Notes: generated by a model not told the origin, from the sequence alone. A DNA stretch of 64,000 bases from Hanleya hanleyi (GCA_036873755.1 JAVTVY010020444.1:1-64000), one strand, 5' to 3'; shown: positions 10,806-22,466, counted from the first letter of the stretch. A program made the numbers and translations.

Positions 10806-13248
10806 CGGTGATGAAACTCGCAACTTTAAAAATTGGCTACTTTCAAATTATTTGTCACGCTAATTCCAGAAAAACGCTTGTGTTCGAATTATATGTGACG
10901 CTGATTTTCACGGAAGATCCAAAATGGCGAACCGCTTCACCCTGATCATTGTGATCTATTGATAACCGTGTATTATGTTTGATATCTCTATCATAGCTCA
11001 TTTAAAAGACTCGGGGCCATCCTTAAAAATATGTCAGTTGCGCGTAACCCGCCCCATCGACAAGCTACCAACCCCAAAGTTTTTATCAGCCATCTGTCGC
11101 GTAAATCTTTTTCTTTTTCTTCAACTTCAAACAGTCCCTGTGTAGTTGTTGATGTTATTATAATTAAATTGCGTAGGTCGTGAATTTGTCCGCCAGAGTT
11201 GCAAGTTTCAAGAATGAAATACAAAGAAAATAGAGTCTACGAAACGAAAGAAAAATCTGCCTTCACGTTGTTGTTGTTGAAAAGCGATATGCATGTTTAA
11301 AACTTTTGTGCCTTACTTCCCTATTTTGAAAGTGAACTCTTCCAATTCAATTCGTCGGGAAGCCTTGTGGGGTTACAACACCGGGTCAGTGGAAGTTTCC
11401 ATTACCGCAATAGGGATGATAGCCCGACAGTATTGCGACCCGTGCCTGCAGTCAGTCGACCATATTTCCGGGCTAAATCTGTACCGTGATGCCGACGTTT
11501 GGTTCATTATCCATCAAACACGAAGTAAAAAATGAAATGTCCAGCGATGTAAAGGATTGAAAATACATACAAACTAAACGTCTAAATTTCACATGTACAA
11601 GCCAAGTCCTGCATTGATGATCGGGTTGTATAGTACATTGACTTGTCTACAACGTCACTCGTTAGGTGTCAGTCACCCAGCGATGAGATCAGGGTGCATA
11701 TTTTATGTTCGTCCGCTTCATAAAGTTGATTCCTCGTTGATTATAAACTGGATTAACATGTTGTTGGAAACACTGACGTCTGTCATTTTATTACATGGAA
11801 ATGTCTCTCTGGATTGGTGAGTGAATAAAACACCAGCATCAATGTCTGTTGACATCTCCCCATAGCACAAATGAAATACTCAACTACTCCCTTTTTGCAG
11901 TCAAAATGTATGAGACACATCATACAGATCTAAAGAAATCAAATAATGGCTCCCTCGACATAGGAGTAGTGCATAAACTAACTATTACGCCGAAGCCCTG
12001 ACAGGGACAAGCAGAGGGAAACATTTATATCTTTGTCCTTCCAAATCATCTGTTTATTAAAGAAAATGAGACATCGAAAATATCATTCAAATTGCCGATA
12101 AATTACTTTCTATTGATCAAGAAGGTGCCTCAAAATGGTCAGTTGACGGGCATTTTCGCCTCCAACCTCCTGCTAATGAGAAGCCTACAGGCTCGATTTC
12201 GGCGCAGTTGAAATTTATACCAAGATCACGTCGGACAGATGAAATTCATACACGCAAGCCTTTTCATACATATCAGACTTAGTTCAATCTAAGAGAATCT
12301 GCGTGGGTGACGCTACCATGGATTTCCGCGCAGTTAAACTTTATGCCAAATATGCTTACAGCTCGATTTTCGTGCAGTTGAAATTTATACCAAGTAACGT
12401 TCGGACAGATGAAATTCATACACGCAAGCCTTTTGAAATTCATACACATCAGACTTAGTTCAATCCAGGAGAATCTGCGTGGGGCGAAGCTGCCATGGAT
12501 TTCCGCGCAGTTAAACTTTATGCCAAATTTGCTTACAGGCTCGACTTCCGCGCAGTTAAAATTTATACTCAATTTACGTTCGGACAGATACAATTCATAC
12601 ACGTCAGACTTAGTTCGAGCGAAGCGAATCTCAGTAGCGTGAAACACGATTTTCGCGATTTTCGCGCATTCAAAATTGATACCTGCCAATATATTCTTAC
12701 GGACAGTTGAAATTCCACACATAAGACTCAGTTGAAGAAAGCATATCAAAAGATTCCAAGTGAAATGGTAACGAATAAGGTAGGATAAGGTGCTCTAATA
12801 TTAACGATTCCATTCCAGCGAAGCCAATCTCCGGGCTGTGAAACATAATTTCCTCGCATTTGAATTTCGTTCCCTCTCGTTTCAAGCGACAAATAGTCTA
12901 CAGATTCGCAATTTGCGGATTTTGTTGTCTGTTTTATTAATATCAATATTCTGCTCGTCAGCAAATAAAGAAAAATCCATCAAATAATCCACGCGCAGTT
13001 GAAATTAAGCTCCGCGCAGTTCTGCGCAGTTTTCAGTACGACCCTTAACAAATTATTCTTAGTAACATATTCACTTTACTTTCAGCGGCACGAACTCCAC
13101 GACGAAAACGGGAGTGTTCGAATTTATTGTTTCACGGGTATATTGAAAATGCTCCCGTTTTCGTTTTATAAGGATGGAAAAAATCACGACTGGGGGAAAA
13201 ACGGCCGTTTTCGAATTAAATTTGGAAGGTGAATTATTTAAATTACCG
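10806..13248. mobile_element. Diverged TA-type element, second copy of the 642-2312 family
   Basis: Its right end reads aaattaccg at 13240-13248 and its subterminal 200 bp (13040-13240) match 655-830 in inverted order. The left part (10806-10920) matches 2180-2280. The left terminus is eroded and no TA duplication can be confirmed. Between 12190 and 12720 are four or five diverged units containing 'cgcgcagttRaa(c/a)tttatgcc' and 'ggacagatgaaattcatacac', a local tandem repeat. There is no credible ORF. Confidence 0.5.
12180..12720. repeat. Diverged tandem repeat, about 150-200 bp units
   Basis: The phrases 'gctcgatttYcgYgcagttgaaatttatacc', 'cggacagatgaaattcatacacgcaagcctttt', 'cagacttagttcaatc' and 'gaatctgcgtgggYgaYgctRccatggatttccgcgcagttaaactttatgcc' recur in order at about 12190, 12360 and 12540. 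Gene-like open frames across it on both strands follow the repeat and are not taken as genes. Confidence 0.75.
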
Positions 13249-14173
13249 TAACTATAGAAGGCATCCTGTCTGACAAGACTTGACTTCGAGATACTTTGAT
13301 GGCGGTTTTAGCGAAAACTTTGTTCCAGAATGAACTCGGAGCAAAAAGCAGGTTTTGTTGATATTTTCACTCGTTTTATTTTTCCATGACTTTTCCATGA
13401 CTTTTGCCTCAAAATCTCTATTTTCCAGGTTTTCCAGGCCTGGATTTTTTATTTTCAAATTCCATGACTTTCCAGGTTTTCCAGGACCCGTACGAACCCT
13501 GTATAACGGTTGCCATGGGAACGGCGGCCATATTGGATTTACAGTCGTTATCTTAGGAAAGCCGAATATCCAAAACTATACAAGTCAGCCTCACCAAACT
13601 TTCAGAATATCAATCTGATGTCTTTCTGTGTGCAAATAAGGATTTTCATCAAAAAATAGCCAACAGAACCAAAATTTGAGCAATTTTACTGTTAAACACG
13701 AGAACGTGCATACACACCCCGTTGCTATGGCAACCCCACACTGACTTATTTTCAAGTTATTGGAAAAAAAATTCTTATTTGCACACAGACCTATCACAGC
13801 TATCAACCTACCAAATTTGATACCATTTGATAGGGTAGTTACTGAAATATTGCTTTCCCAGTATTGCTGAATGTGTAAAAATGCAAATTCGAGAAGAACT
13901 GAAATAAAGTGCAACAAGTTGAATGACTTGTATCTCGCCATGTGTTCTGTTGTATTTACCTGTGAATATTGATTTTTCTGACAGTTCCTTCAAGTATTGT
14001 CTGATATAGATACCAATAATGTTCATTTTGCACATATTTATAGAAATAAGAAGAAAAAAATGGGCAGTGGACCACATGTATATGATATATACAGGATGCA
14101 CTGTTGAACGACCGGTCTCTCGTTATGTTCAGTTTGTCACAGAGAGAAGATATACAGTTAGAAATTTCCAGAC

Positions 14174-14640
14174 TTATAGGATGTGCCTTCTTGGCTTTCC
14201 TGTTGCATTTGTTTTCTCAATCTCTTCACAAGTAGAACAATAAACTCTAAAAGTACTTGAAAGACCTCTGAAACTGTCCTCTCTGATGTCTAATGAGTCG
14301 CTGTCTCCATAATGGGGGCAGTTGAATCCTGCCACTAAGTTCTGAATAATTAATATGTTCACCAATCTGAAACCATGAATGTGCTCACTGTCAGTATCAA
14401 TTTTTGGTTCCTCAAATAATTTAATAATTTATTTTTCACTTGGTGACAGTACAGTAGTATTCTTATTACATGTGTCTACACCTGCAGTAGTATTATTCTC
14501 TGTAGAAGTTGGATCGTTTTGTGAGGACGTGTTTGACAATCCAGTGCCATCCTCAGAAATTTGAGCATTAGCAGGTCGTTTAGCTGCTTTGCGACGATTA
14601 CCACTGAATTTGTGAAGTGATCCGAACTTTTTTGATGGCA
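14174..14640 (-). pseudogene. Transposase-like ORF remnant of the TTAA element, copy A
   Basis: Minus-strand translation includes NLVAGFNCPHYGDSDSLDIR and, downstream, FRVYCSTCEEIEK, i.e. a possible Cys-x2-Cys pair. It is colinear with 32094-32748 in the other copy. Frames are interrupted. The pattern (basic serine-rich N-terminus, then a Cys-rich segment) recalls the N-terminus of the 'Mutator-like transposase domain' proteins common in invertebrates, but TTAA flanks would be unusual for that group, so the assignment is open. Confidence 0.35.
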
Positions 14641-15317
14641 GATTGACGTCGGATGGCGAAAAAATCTATGAGGAAAGTCAAATTTGAAAGAGCTGTCTGC
14701 CAGACAAATCCACGTGGATGTAAACCGGAAATTGACCACTGCGCAAGCGCAGCGTCATTGACGATCACCGCGATTGGCCACGCATAATAATGAGGACCGG
14801 ATGATCCAATGAAATGCCGTGACGTCGTTTGAGTGACCTTTCGTAGTAACATTTATAGTAAATATATACCTTATTTGGAGGTTCATTCACATATAAATCC
14901 ACAGAATACGATGACGTAAACCGCATAAAACGACAGATCAGGAAATTCTGAGCAATTCTGAGAAATTGTTACGGGACGATCGACGGCGATAAAACGAGCA
15001 ATTTTTGGACGTTTTCTCTTCTCTTTTCAGGCATTTTGACAGTTATACGACATGACAGGGATTGAAAACACGCTATTTCACACAAATATAACGAAGAAAT
15101 GTGAAAACCAAGACCAGTAACTTGTAAAACAGAGTTTATTGAGGCAAATCACGCAAAAATATCAAAATCGAAAAATTTTCGATTTTTCATCTCCCGACCT
15201 ACGAACGACCCCCTTAAAGTTTTACAAATTTTACTAACACGAATTACCTCCCCTGGCTGTTGACAAGGCTTCGTTGACATCGTGCATATATTATTATTAA
15301 AAGGAATTTCACTTCAC

Positions 15318-15616
15318 CTGTCGAAGTGCCACTTGCACTAGAGGAAGAGGTAGGCGTTGCTACACTGTCATCTTTATCAGTGGTTGTAGTGATTCTCTTG
15401 AATACTGACAACGTCATCGATACGTTCTGCATTGATTGCAACCGCATGCTTCTTGCTGCCCATGTGGCTTTTCAGTGCCTCGCCCATGTTAGAAATATCA
15501 AAGCTTTTCCGACAAACCTTGCAGCCGGCCTCGCCAGGGGTCTTCCCGCGTTCGAGCCACTGCCGATAATTATCGTTACACAGCCACGATGGTCGAAAGG
15601 AGCACTTTCCAGGCAT
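15318..15616 (-). pseudogene. First exon of a hAT transposase (BED-like zinc finger), frameshifted
   Basis: The minus-strand frame begins MPGKCSFRPSWLCNDNYRQW and contains CKVCRKSFDI followed by HMGSKKH: a Cys2-His2 finger of the kind found at the N-terminus of hAT-family transposases, where it helps bind transposon ends. A Ser/Thr-rich tail follows in another frame, suggesting a single-base shift, and a GT donor (gtgaag) follows at 15312-15317. No catalytic exons are present in the element, so this is a leftover exon in a non-autonomous derivative. It lies in hAT element A close to its right end, as expected for a first exon reading inward. Confidence 0.65.
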
Positions 15617-16003
15617 TGTTTCACACGGTCGCGTTTTCCGTTTTCCGTCATTCCCGCTTCAGGATCTGCGCGCCATTTTCCTCACAAATGCATCCTGGGA
15701 GTTTAGGGGAATTTGAAGACCAGTTATCTCCCCTGAAGGAAGATTCTGGCAATTTCACAGACAACACGCGACATTCGACGAAATGAAGTTCGTGGGTCCG
15801 GGAAAATCACGTTTTCGGTAAAAAAAAAAATACAGAGAAATATTGACATTGACTGGCGGACATTTTCAAGCTTCAGTTTATTTTTCCATGACCTCTAACA
15901 AAATTCAATGACTTGATACGAAATTCCATGACTTTTCAAGGCCTGGAAAACAATTGTCAATTCCATGACTTTTCAAGGATTTTTAATGACCGTACGAGGC
16001 CTG

Positions 16004-16510
16004 TACAATATGGGGGAATGCCACACAAGGACAAACTGACAGAGTGTATAAACTACAAAAGCGAGCAGCAAGAATGGTTCTTGGTGCGCATTACCAGACA
16101 CCAACAGAGCCAACTGGATGAGTGTACCACAGAGGATAGAATACCAGAAAGCGATTTTCATGTATAAAGCAATGCACCACTACTATCCTACTTACATCAG
16201 TGCTCTGTTCACCCATACTCATGAAATCACAAACAGACAAACTCGAGCAACAAACAACAACAATCTAGTATATGTTCCTCGCCCCAAGACATCCTATCTT
16301 CAACGCAGCATAGCTTTAATATTCTGGAGCCAAATTGTGGAACTCACTAAATTCTGATTTGAAACAAAGCACCATCCTTGAACAGCTTCAAGTCGAGGTT
16401 CATTAGTAGTCCACATTCAGTAGAAAATGTAAATATATATATATGTAGAAACTTGCCCTGTTATTACTTTTTATCATGCTTGTATATTTGTTAAAATGTA
16501 TATATATATG
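16004..16510 (+). pseudogene. CR1-like RT C-terminus and 3' UTR start
   Basis: After the tacaa duplication the CR1 frame resumes with IWGNATQ, a segment that corresponds to the IWGDAS segment of copy b at 44403. It then carries frameshifts (QKRAARM-, HYQTPTEPTGWV- and PRPKTSYLQRS-like pieces in different frames). AT-rich 3' UTR with TATA runs follows up to the hAT insertion at 16511. Confidence 0.65.
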
Positions 16511-19484
16511 CAGGGATTCCGCTAGGGTCTATTTGGGTCCGTCAACGGACCCATTCCTCCCACTGAATGAAATAAAAATTCCCCTTTTGGTCTGCTTGTA
16601 ATGAAGTAAAATGGTAGCTAAAGGTTTAAAATGTTACTTTATATCCCTCCAAGTCTTCCCTTCATGAATATCAATGAAAACACATGTGGAAATTCACATT
16701 TGACAAGCAGCCAGAGGATGCCAAGTCCCCCGCCGAAATGGCAGCAATATTTTTTAGCATTATTGGTCTCGAGGGGATATACATGAGGGAGGCAACTGCT
16801 ATACTTCATAGGCGTTGGATGCGGAGGGTCTTAATTCTGCCTTCCCAAGTTTTAAAATCAACTTAGAACGGTTGACTGAACATTTTTTGCTTCTGTAAAT
16901 TAGCTTCCATGCAATGAAGCATGGAAATTATGTAACCGAGAAGCGACCCCAAGTGACATCTCAAGGCATATTATCTGAAAACCAAATTTGACAAGAAGCT
17001 GAATGCATCCTCAACCTATTGTCTGGAAACCAAATTTTAAATTTGCCACCAGGTGTCGCCACCTGTAGGTGCAAGTCGGCAAAATGCAATCCCAAGGATC
17101 ATCTCATGACCTGGTGAATCAGCATACAAACTTTGGGAAGAATCTGAAAAGGGGTTATTGCCCGGAAACAAAATTTAGATTTGTATGCACAATGTGCGAA
17201 ACACAATCCCAAGTGACATCTTTTGGCACATGAATACCAAATTTGAGAAGAATCCGATGAGCAGTTGTCAAATTATTGCCAGAAACAAATTTCAGTTTTT
17301 TCCACCCGGTGTCGCCACCAGTATGCAAAAGCAGGTGAAATACAATCTCAAGGGGCATGTCATAGCATGGTACCTGCATACCAAATTGGAGAAAAACCTG
17401 ATGAGCGAAATCAAATTTAGATTTGACACGAGGTGGTGCTACCTGTAAGCACAAGTGGGCGAAACGCAATCCTAGGCGACATCATATGTCATGATATATT
17501 CATACCAGATTTAAGAAGAATCTGACGAGCGGTTCTCAAGTTATTAACCGGAAACAAATCTGGTATTTCGCCACCAAGTGGCACCACCTGTAGGTAAAAG
17601 TGAGCGAAACGCAATCCCACGCAACATCTCCTGGCATGATACATGCATGCTAAATTTGAGGAGATTCCGATGAGCAGTTCTCAAGTTAATAGCTGAAAAC
17701 AAGTTTTGATTTTAACACCTGATGGCGCCACCTATAGGCGCAAGTGGGCGAAATGCAATCTCAAGCGACATCTTAGGTCATGGTATTACCCGGAGACAAA
17801 TTTGGGATTTTGCCACCAGGTGGCGCCACCTGTAAGTGCAAGTGAGTGAAAGACAATCCCATGCAACATCTCCTGGCATGGTAAATGCATGCTAAATTTG
17901 AGAAGAATCCGATGAGCATGCAGTTCTCAAGTTATTGGCCAAAAATAAATTTCAGATTTTGTCATCAGGTGGCGTCACTTTCTGAGCAGAAGCGGATAAC
18001 GCACTCCCAAGCAACATCTCATGGCAAGGTACAATGTATATGCATGCCTAATTTGGGAAGAATTTGATGAGCAGTTCTCAAGTTATTGCCCGGAAACCAA
18101 ATTTCGAGCAACATTTCAAAGCGTTTCAAAGTTACTGCTTGCAGCACAATAGAACGGAAAGAACCCTAGTGGCGCCACCTACAGGCAGATCTTTCTGAAA
18201 CGCAATACCAATCAACATCTTGTCACAAGGAATGCATATGCACCTAGATACAGTCGATCGAATACGATTGGAGGCATGCCTTTTGCATCTTTAGTAAAGG
18301 AAACATTCATCATTTGTGAAGAAAGTGAAAACGTAAAACTTAGGAAAAACATCATTAGCATGGCCCCATAAGATAACTTGAAGGTATCCACATATACCAA
18401 ATTTAAAAGAATCCATTAAGGTCCAACAGTTACTGTCCGGAAATGCAATTTTACCTTGGCCCTCAGGTAGCGCCATGTGTAGGCAGATAGGCATAAAAAA
18501 TAATCCCAACCGAGATCTTGAAGCAAGATCCCTTGACATTGGAAATAGAAAATGTTAACTTGGCCTACAGGTGGCGCCACCTATCATGCCTATGAGCAGA
18601 TCGACAAGAAAAACAATACCAAGTGAAACCTTCAGGTAAGGTACATGTATACCAAGTTCATTATTAAGTATTAAAAAGTTATTGTCTGGAAACAATTTTA
18701 AATTTACCCCCAGGTGGCACCACCTATATGTGGATCGGCATGAAAAACAATGCCAAACGAGAAATTGAGGCGAGGTACCTACACATCAAATTTGGAATGA
18801 ATCGGTTCAGGTTTTTAAAAGCTATTGTCTGGAAACACTTAACTTAGCTTTCAGGTAGTCCCCCTATCAACATGAAAAACATTCTCAAGCCAGATCTTGA
18901 GACAAGGTACCACCACACCAAATTTGGAAAGAATCCTTAAGGTTTTCAAAAGTTATTGTCTGGAGATGCAATTTAATTTGGCCCAAGGTGGCACCACCCA
19001 GAAGCGGATTGGCAACAAAAACAATTCCAAGCAAAAATATATACATGTAGACAAGGGATCCATTTACCAAATACAAAAACATGGGTCTGTGCCTGATAAA
19101 TTGAAACCTTTTGGGGTTGCAATTATCCCAATATTGCAGACAACACACAAATTTCAGCTTCTGCCAAGATATATTGGAGATATATATGCTCAAACACAAT
19201 ATATGAGGGTCGGGAGAGGGCTAGTTTGGGAGATAGAGGGTGCGGCACGGCGCCCTGGGGATGGGGACATGCTCTTCTTGAGGGTAGTGGTAGGTGTGCT
19301 GACATGAAAGCCATAGCAAGCTCCCTGAACATGAAACAACCACACTGACAACTGCATGCCATCATCTATCACAGTCCGAAAAACCACAAGGTGGAATTCA
19401 ATTCAATTCAGGAAATTGGTCATATGCACAGTGTGCACCCAAACTTTAGGAACTCAGTTGCAATTAATATAGTAAGTTACACTG

Positions 19485-19925
19485 TGGACACAAATGGTTC
19501 CTGCAGAAGCTTTAGGGTAAATCATATGATGTGAGATACAATTATTTGATAGCAAAATTGAAGAAAATGTTGTCCTTCATTTAAGATGACACGAAATTTT
19601 AAAAAAAACAGGGGTTCGGTTCTGAAATATAATAAGGTTCATGCAAAAGCTTTAGGGTAAATCATATGATGTGGAATAGAATGATTTCATAGCAAAGTTG
19701 AAGGAAATGTCCTTCATTTAAGGCGACACAAAATTCAAAACTAACACAGGTTCGGTACTGCGGGGATTCCCCCGCCAGTTATTTCATATTATACTTCTGA
19801 AAAAAAATATGGTTCCTGGAAAAGCTTTAGTGTAAATCATATGATGTGGAATAGAAGGACTGGACAGCAAATTTAAGAAAATGGTGTCCTTCATTCAAGC
19901 GACATGAAATTCAAAACAGCGAGAA
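19485..19925. repeat. Threefold repeat of about 110-165 bp inside P1b
   Basis: The phrase 'aagctttagKgtaaatcatatgatgtgRRata' followed by 'gtccttcatttaagRYgacacgaaatt' occurs at about 19509, 19649 and 19823. It is unrelated by eye to the surrounding 'ggcgccacc' monomers. Confidence 0.8.
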
Positions 19926-20056
19926 GCGGAAGAAAGAAGAACAAATGACAAACGCATTTAGGCATTTAGGGATGCTTAATTATTAGACAAAGCATTTGGA
20001 AATTATCGCTTGTGAAGAATTTGAATGGAAACCACGGACATGAACAGAAGGTTGGA

Positions 20057-20925
20057 ACAAGACCCAGTGGTGCCACCTTCAGGTGGATCTTGCTGAAACG
20101 CAATACCAACCCATGTCTGGTCACAAGGAGTGTATATGCTAAATTTCGAAGGAATCCGACAAATCTTTTGGAAGTTATCGCCTGTGAAGGATTTGAACAG
20201 ACACAGACACAAAGACAGCAAGACCCATTTTAACTGCATGAAGAAGCGACACTCAGTGGTGCCACCTTCAGGCAAATGTTACTGAAATCCAGTACGCAAC
20301 CGCGTCTTCTCATAAAGAATGCGTGTGCCAAATTTCGAAAGAATCCAAGAAAGCGTTTGGAAGTTATCGCTTGTAACTGACATCCACGGACACAAAGAAG
20401 CAAGAACCGTTTTGACCCAGTGGCGCCACCTTCAGGCAGATGTTGCTGAAATGCGATACCGAATGGCGTCTTGTCGCAAGGAATGCATATGCCGAATTTC
20501 GGAAGAATGCAACAAAGCGTTAGGAAGTAATCATTCGAACAGACATGCACGGACATGCACGGACACATAGAAGCAAGAACCATTTTGACCCAGTGGCGCC
20601 ACCTTCAGGCAGATGTTGCTGAAATGCGATACCGAATGGCGTCTTGTCGCAAGGAATGCGTATGCCGAATTTCGTAAGAATCCAACAAAGCGTTAGGAAG
20701 TAATCATTCGAACAGACATGCACGGACACGCACGGACACATAGAAGCAAGAACCATTTTGACCCAGTGGAGCCACCTTCAGGCAGATGTTGCTGAAACGC
20801 GATACCGACTGGTGTCTTGTCGCAAGGAATGCGTATGCCGAATTTCGGAAGAATCCAACAAAGCGTTAGGAAGTAATCATTCGAACAGACATGCACGGAC
20901 ACATAGAATCAAGAACCATTTTAAA
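20057..20925 (+). repeat. Tandem array of P1 monomers, about 165-180 bp
   Basis: The motif 'cccagtgg(c/t)gccaccttcaggcagatgttgctgaaa' recurs at about 20064, 20251, 20419, 20590 and 20763, each followed by 'gccgaatttcg.aagaatcc' and GGACATGCACGGACAC runs. The most recent repeats differ at only a few positions. Confidence 0.85.
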
Positions 20926-21954
20926 GTCCCCGGCCGCGTTGCGGCGGGGGACAAAAAGACGGCAATTCCCGGAATTAGGACAATGACCGGACGGTTCTCT
21001 GAAGCACGTGGAAAATTTCCCGCTTGATAGCACTCCATTTTCAGCTAACAGTCTGCGACTACAGTCTGTCCATCCAGCCAGATTTCTTGTGTTAAGTGCT
21101 CTTCCAGCACAGGCCACGGAAATGAAAGTAGAAATTCTGGAAGGTCAAGTTAACAACTGTCACCATTCGGGTATATTATTAGATCATCTAAGGACATAAT
21201 TTTGTTTGCCATGATGTTTTTCAGCTCTCACTATCAAAATCTGTTCATGTGGTACTCTCCACCACGTCCGCGTATCGACTCGGTAAGCGATCATCCCGGA
21301 AGATTTCTGCTTCCAAGTTCAAATTATCGCGGTAATACATACGTAGCACAGAGTGTAAATAGACTTTAAACAGACGTTCCTGCTGTTAATCTTTATTATA
21401 AAATTCATCTCTAGACGCTCTCTCAGGCCATCAATTTAAACAGCAATTATCAAAAATCTTCTGCCGCCGCAAGGGGGGAAACCCCCCTCTCGGACTCTCC
21501 CCCTTCGGTCGCTTCGCTCCCTCGTATTTGCGGACCCAGATTTTTTTTCTGGCGGAATCCCTGTATATGTGTGTGTGTATACCATCCCAGAGGGCCTCAG
21601 GGAAGAACCGCTTCACATGTAACTGTAACTTACCCTCAGTAAATAAAGTTTATCAATCAAATCAATCAAAAAACAAATGAAATAAATGAAAGTCTGAAAA
21701 ATCTTTTGGGTCGCTCCCATTTTCAGTTTGTCCGTCGGGTGACCGCAAACAAACTATATTTTACTTTTGGCCTCACCATATAAACTTAAATGGTAAACTC
21801 AGGAGAGCAATCGATTGCTCTGCTCACCTGGCCTTCAATTCCCTCATGGCAAGACCTGCATGCCATTGGACTGACCTTGAACTTAACCTCCTGACCAGGT
21901 AGTTTGGTTCAAGGTCATTCATCTTCAAATATGATAATGGACCTTCTTGACAGT

Positions 21955-22096
21955 GTTGTAGTGACCGAGTTCTCCGGCCGGGAGTTGAACCACCGACACC
22001 TGGCTTACCAGCCCAGCACCCTACCAACTGAGCTAAAGGGAAATTCCCGCTAGCTACACGCTAGTACAGGCACTGGGTGAACCCACTTCCTACCAC
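21955..22096 (-). repeat. tRNA-derived SINE-like unit, copy 1
   Basis: Read on the minus strand it contains TTTAGCTCAGTTGGTAGGGTG (A-box-like) and GGTGGTTCAACTCCCGG (B-box-like) with an anticodon-arm-like CTGGGCTGGTAAGCCAG between them. The T arm does not pair well, so it is a tRNA-like retroposon head and not a functional tRNA. The unit is bounded by gttgtagtg and cctaccac. A second copy of about 95% identity starts 366 bp further on. Confidence 0.55.
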
Positions 22097-22320
22097 ACTC
22101 CTCTCCATCACGAAGAACCGCCATCCTCTTTCCCTATTAACCCTGGGGGCTAGCCTGACAAGCTTCCCCATTTCCCTCCCTCGTACCACCCATCCTTCCC
22201 AGCAACTCAACTCGACAATCAGATCATCATTAACCACTTCCCACACTTTCTCATCTCGACAACCTGACCATCGACCCAACCCACTCCCATTCCCGCGAGG
22301 ATCCTACCGGCGACGCCAAT

Positions 22321-22466
22321 GTTGTAGTGGACAGAGTTCTCCGGCCGGGAGTTGAACCACCGATCCCTGGCTTACCAGCCCAGCACCCTACCAAATGAGC
22401 TAAAGGGAAATTTCCGCTAGCTACACGCTAGTACAGGCACTGGGTGAACCCACTTCCTACCACAAC
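22321..22466 (-). repeat. tRNA-derived SINE-like unit, copy 2
   Basis: Same organisation as the 21955-22096 unit: minus-strand TTTAGCTCATTTGGTAGGGTG and GGTGGTTCAACTCCCGG. Its outer ends gttgtagtgg and cctaccacaac are imperfect inverted repeats. It lies about 120 bp beyond the donor side of the receptor guanylate cyclase exon. Confidence 0.55.

Larger units (their letters stand above)
10558..13501. mobile_element. hAT-like transposon B inside the TTAA element
   Basis: It starts CAGGGTTCGTACACC and ends with the reverse complement of CAGGGTTCGTACGGG. The hexamer tataac is on both sides (10552-10557 and 13502-13507) and occurs once in the empty site in the other TTAA copy at about 31642-31647. 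Subterminal 'ttccatgactttccatgacc' and 'tttccaggttttccagg' repeats are typical of this hAT group. The interior holds a decayed TA-type element (10806-13248). Confidence 0.8.
10434..15213 (-). mobile_element. TTAA-flanked DNA element, copy A (interrupted)
   Basis: TTAA flanks each side (10430-10433, 15214-15217). Ends start GGGGTATGGGGGTAGG and, reverse complemented, GGGGGTCGTTCGTAGGTCGG. A second uninterrupted copy of the same element is at 31522-33340, also bounded by TTAA, and the two align through their full length apart from the hAT at 10558-13501. TTAA target sites are typical of piggyBac and Kolobok elements. A minus-strand reading frame fragment at about 14174-14640 corresponds to the transposase-like ORF better preserved in the other copy. 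Confidence 0.75.
10091..16003 (-). mobile_element. hAT-like transposon A inside CR1 copy a
   Basis: Ends are CAGGGTTCTTAC and the reverse complement of CAGGCCTCGTACGG, followed by 'attccatgactttccatgac' subterminal repeats characteristic of one hAT group. The pentamer tacaa flanks both sides (10086-10090, 16004-16008), and removing one copy plus the element restores the RT motif (DYCCTIWG), so the duplication is 5 bp. The right part retains a minus-strand transposase first exon (15318-15616). A TTAA-flanked element (10434-15213) makes up most of the 5.9 kb. The net element is about 1.1 kb. Confidence 0.8.
16703..20952 (+). mobile_element. Pearl/Helentron-like element P1, copy b (4.25 kb)
   Basis: It begins acaagcagccagaggatgc with GTCCCCCGCC just inside and ends with the same GC hairpin and GGCGGGGGAC as the 3331-5450 copy. 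The left 2 kb are strongly diverged monomers with 'gtggcgccacctRtaggYgcaagtgRgcgaa' and 'ccaaatttgagaagaatccgatgagcagttctcaagttattgcc'. The right 1 kb are younger 170-180 bp monomers (20057-20925). A 0.85-kb non-monomer segment with a threefold repeat (19490-19920) separates them, so this copy is about twice as long as P1a and may be composite. Confidence 0.65.
16511..21563. mobile_element. hAT-like transposon C with a satellite-bearing insert
   Basis: The ends are CAGGGATTCCGCTAGGGTC and the reverse complement of CAGGGATTCCGCCAG, followed inside by GGGTCCGTCAACGGACCC on the left and a CGGACCCAGA motif on the right. The hexamer tatatg flanks both sides (16505-16510, 21564-21569), although the TATA-rich context makes the duplication length uncertain. 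It splits the CR1 3' UTR. Nearly all of its length is the pearl-like insert 16703-20952. The right arm has a hairpin around 21469-21490 (gcaaggggggaaacccccct). No transposase ORF is recognised. Confidence 0.7.
9128..21675 (+). mobile_element. CR1/L2-like non-LTR retrotransposon, copy a, 5'-truncated and split
   Basis: The reverse transcriptase is present in pieces: 9130-9318 (ends after QAGVPQGSILGPLLF and VNGL), 9644-10090 (YADDT catalytic box, then the thumb/C-terminal part with the KILG and YVLPHIDY motifs) and 16004-16380 (decayed C-terminus). The 3' UTR ends at 21590-21675 with a conserved 'gagggcctc.gggaagaacc' block, ataaag and a short ATCA-rich tail. The pieces are separated by three insertions: a MITE at 9319-9641, a hAT at 10091-16003 and another at 16511-21563. 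Each junction closes up to continuous CR1 sequence if the insert is removed. The endonuclease domain and upstream RT blocks are missing, a usual 5' truncation. Clade assignment (CR1, L2 or Jockey group) is by eye only. Confidence 0.8.

Noticed and set aside
21955..22040. Functional tRNA gene (Thr-like anticodon arm)
   Set aside because: T-arm and acceptor pairing are poor and there is a second copy with the same flanks, so it is a retroposed tRNA-derived unit.
22077..22355. 92-codon Pro/Ser/Thr-rich frame near the SINE pair
   Set aside because: Low-complexity translation partly through the SINE-like unit; no domain and no splice context.
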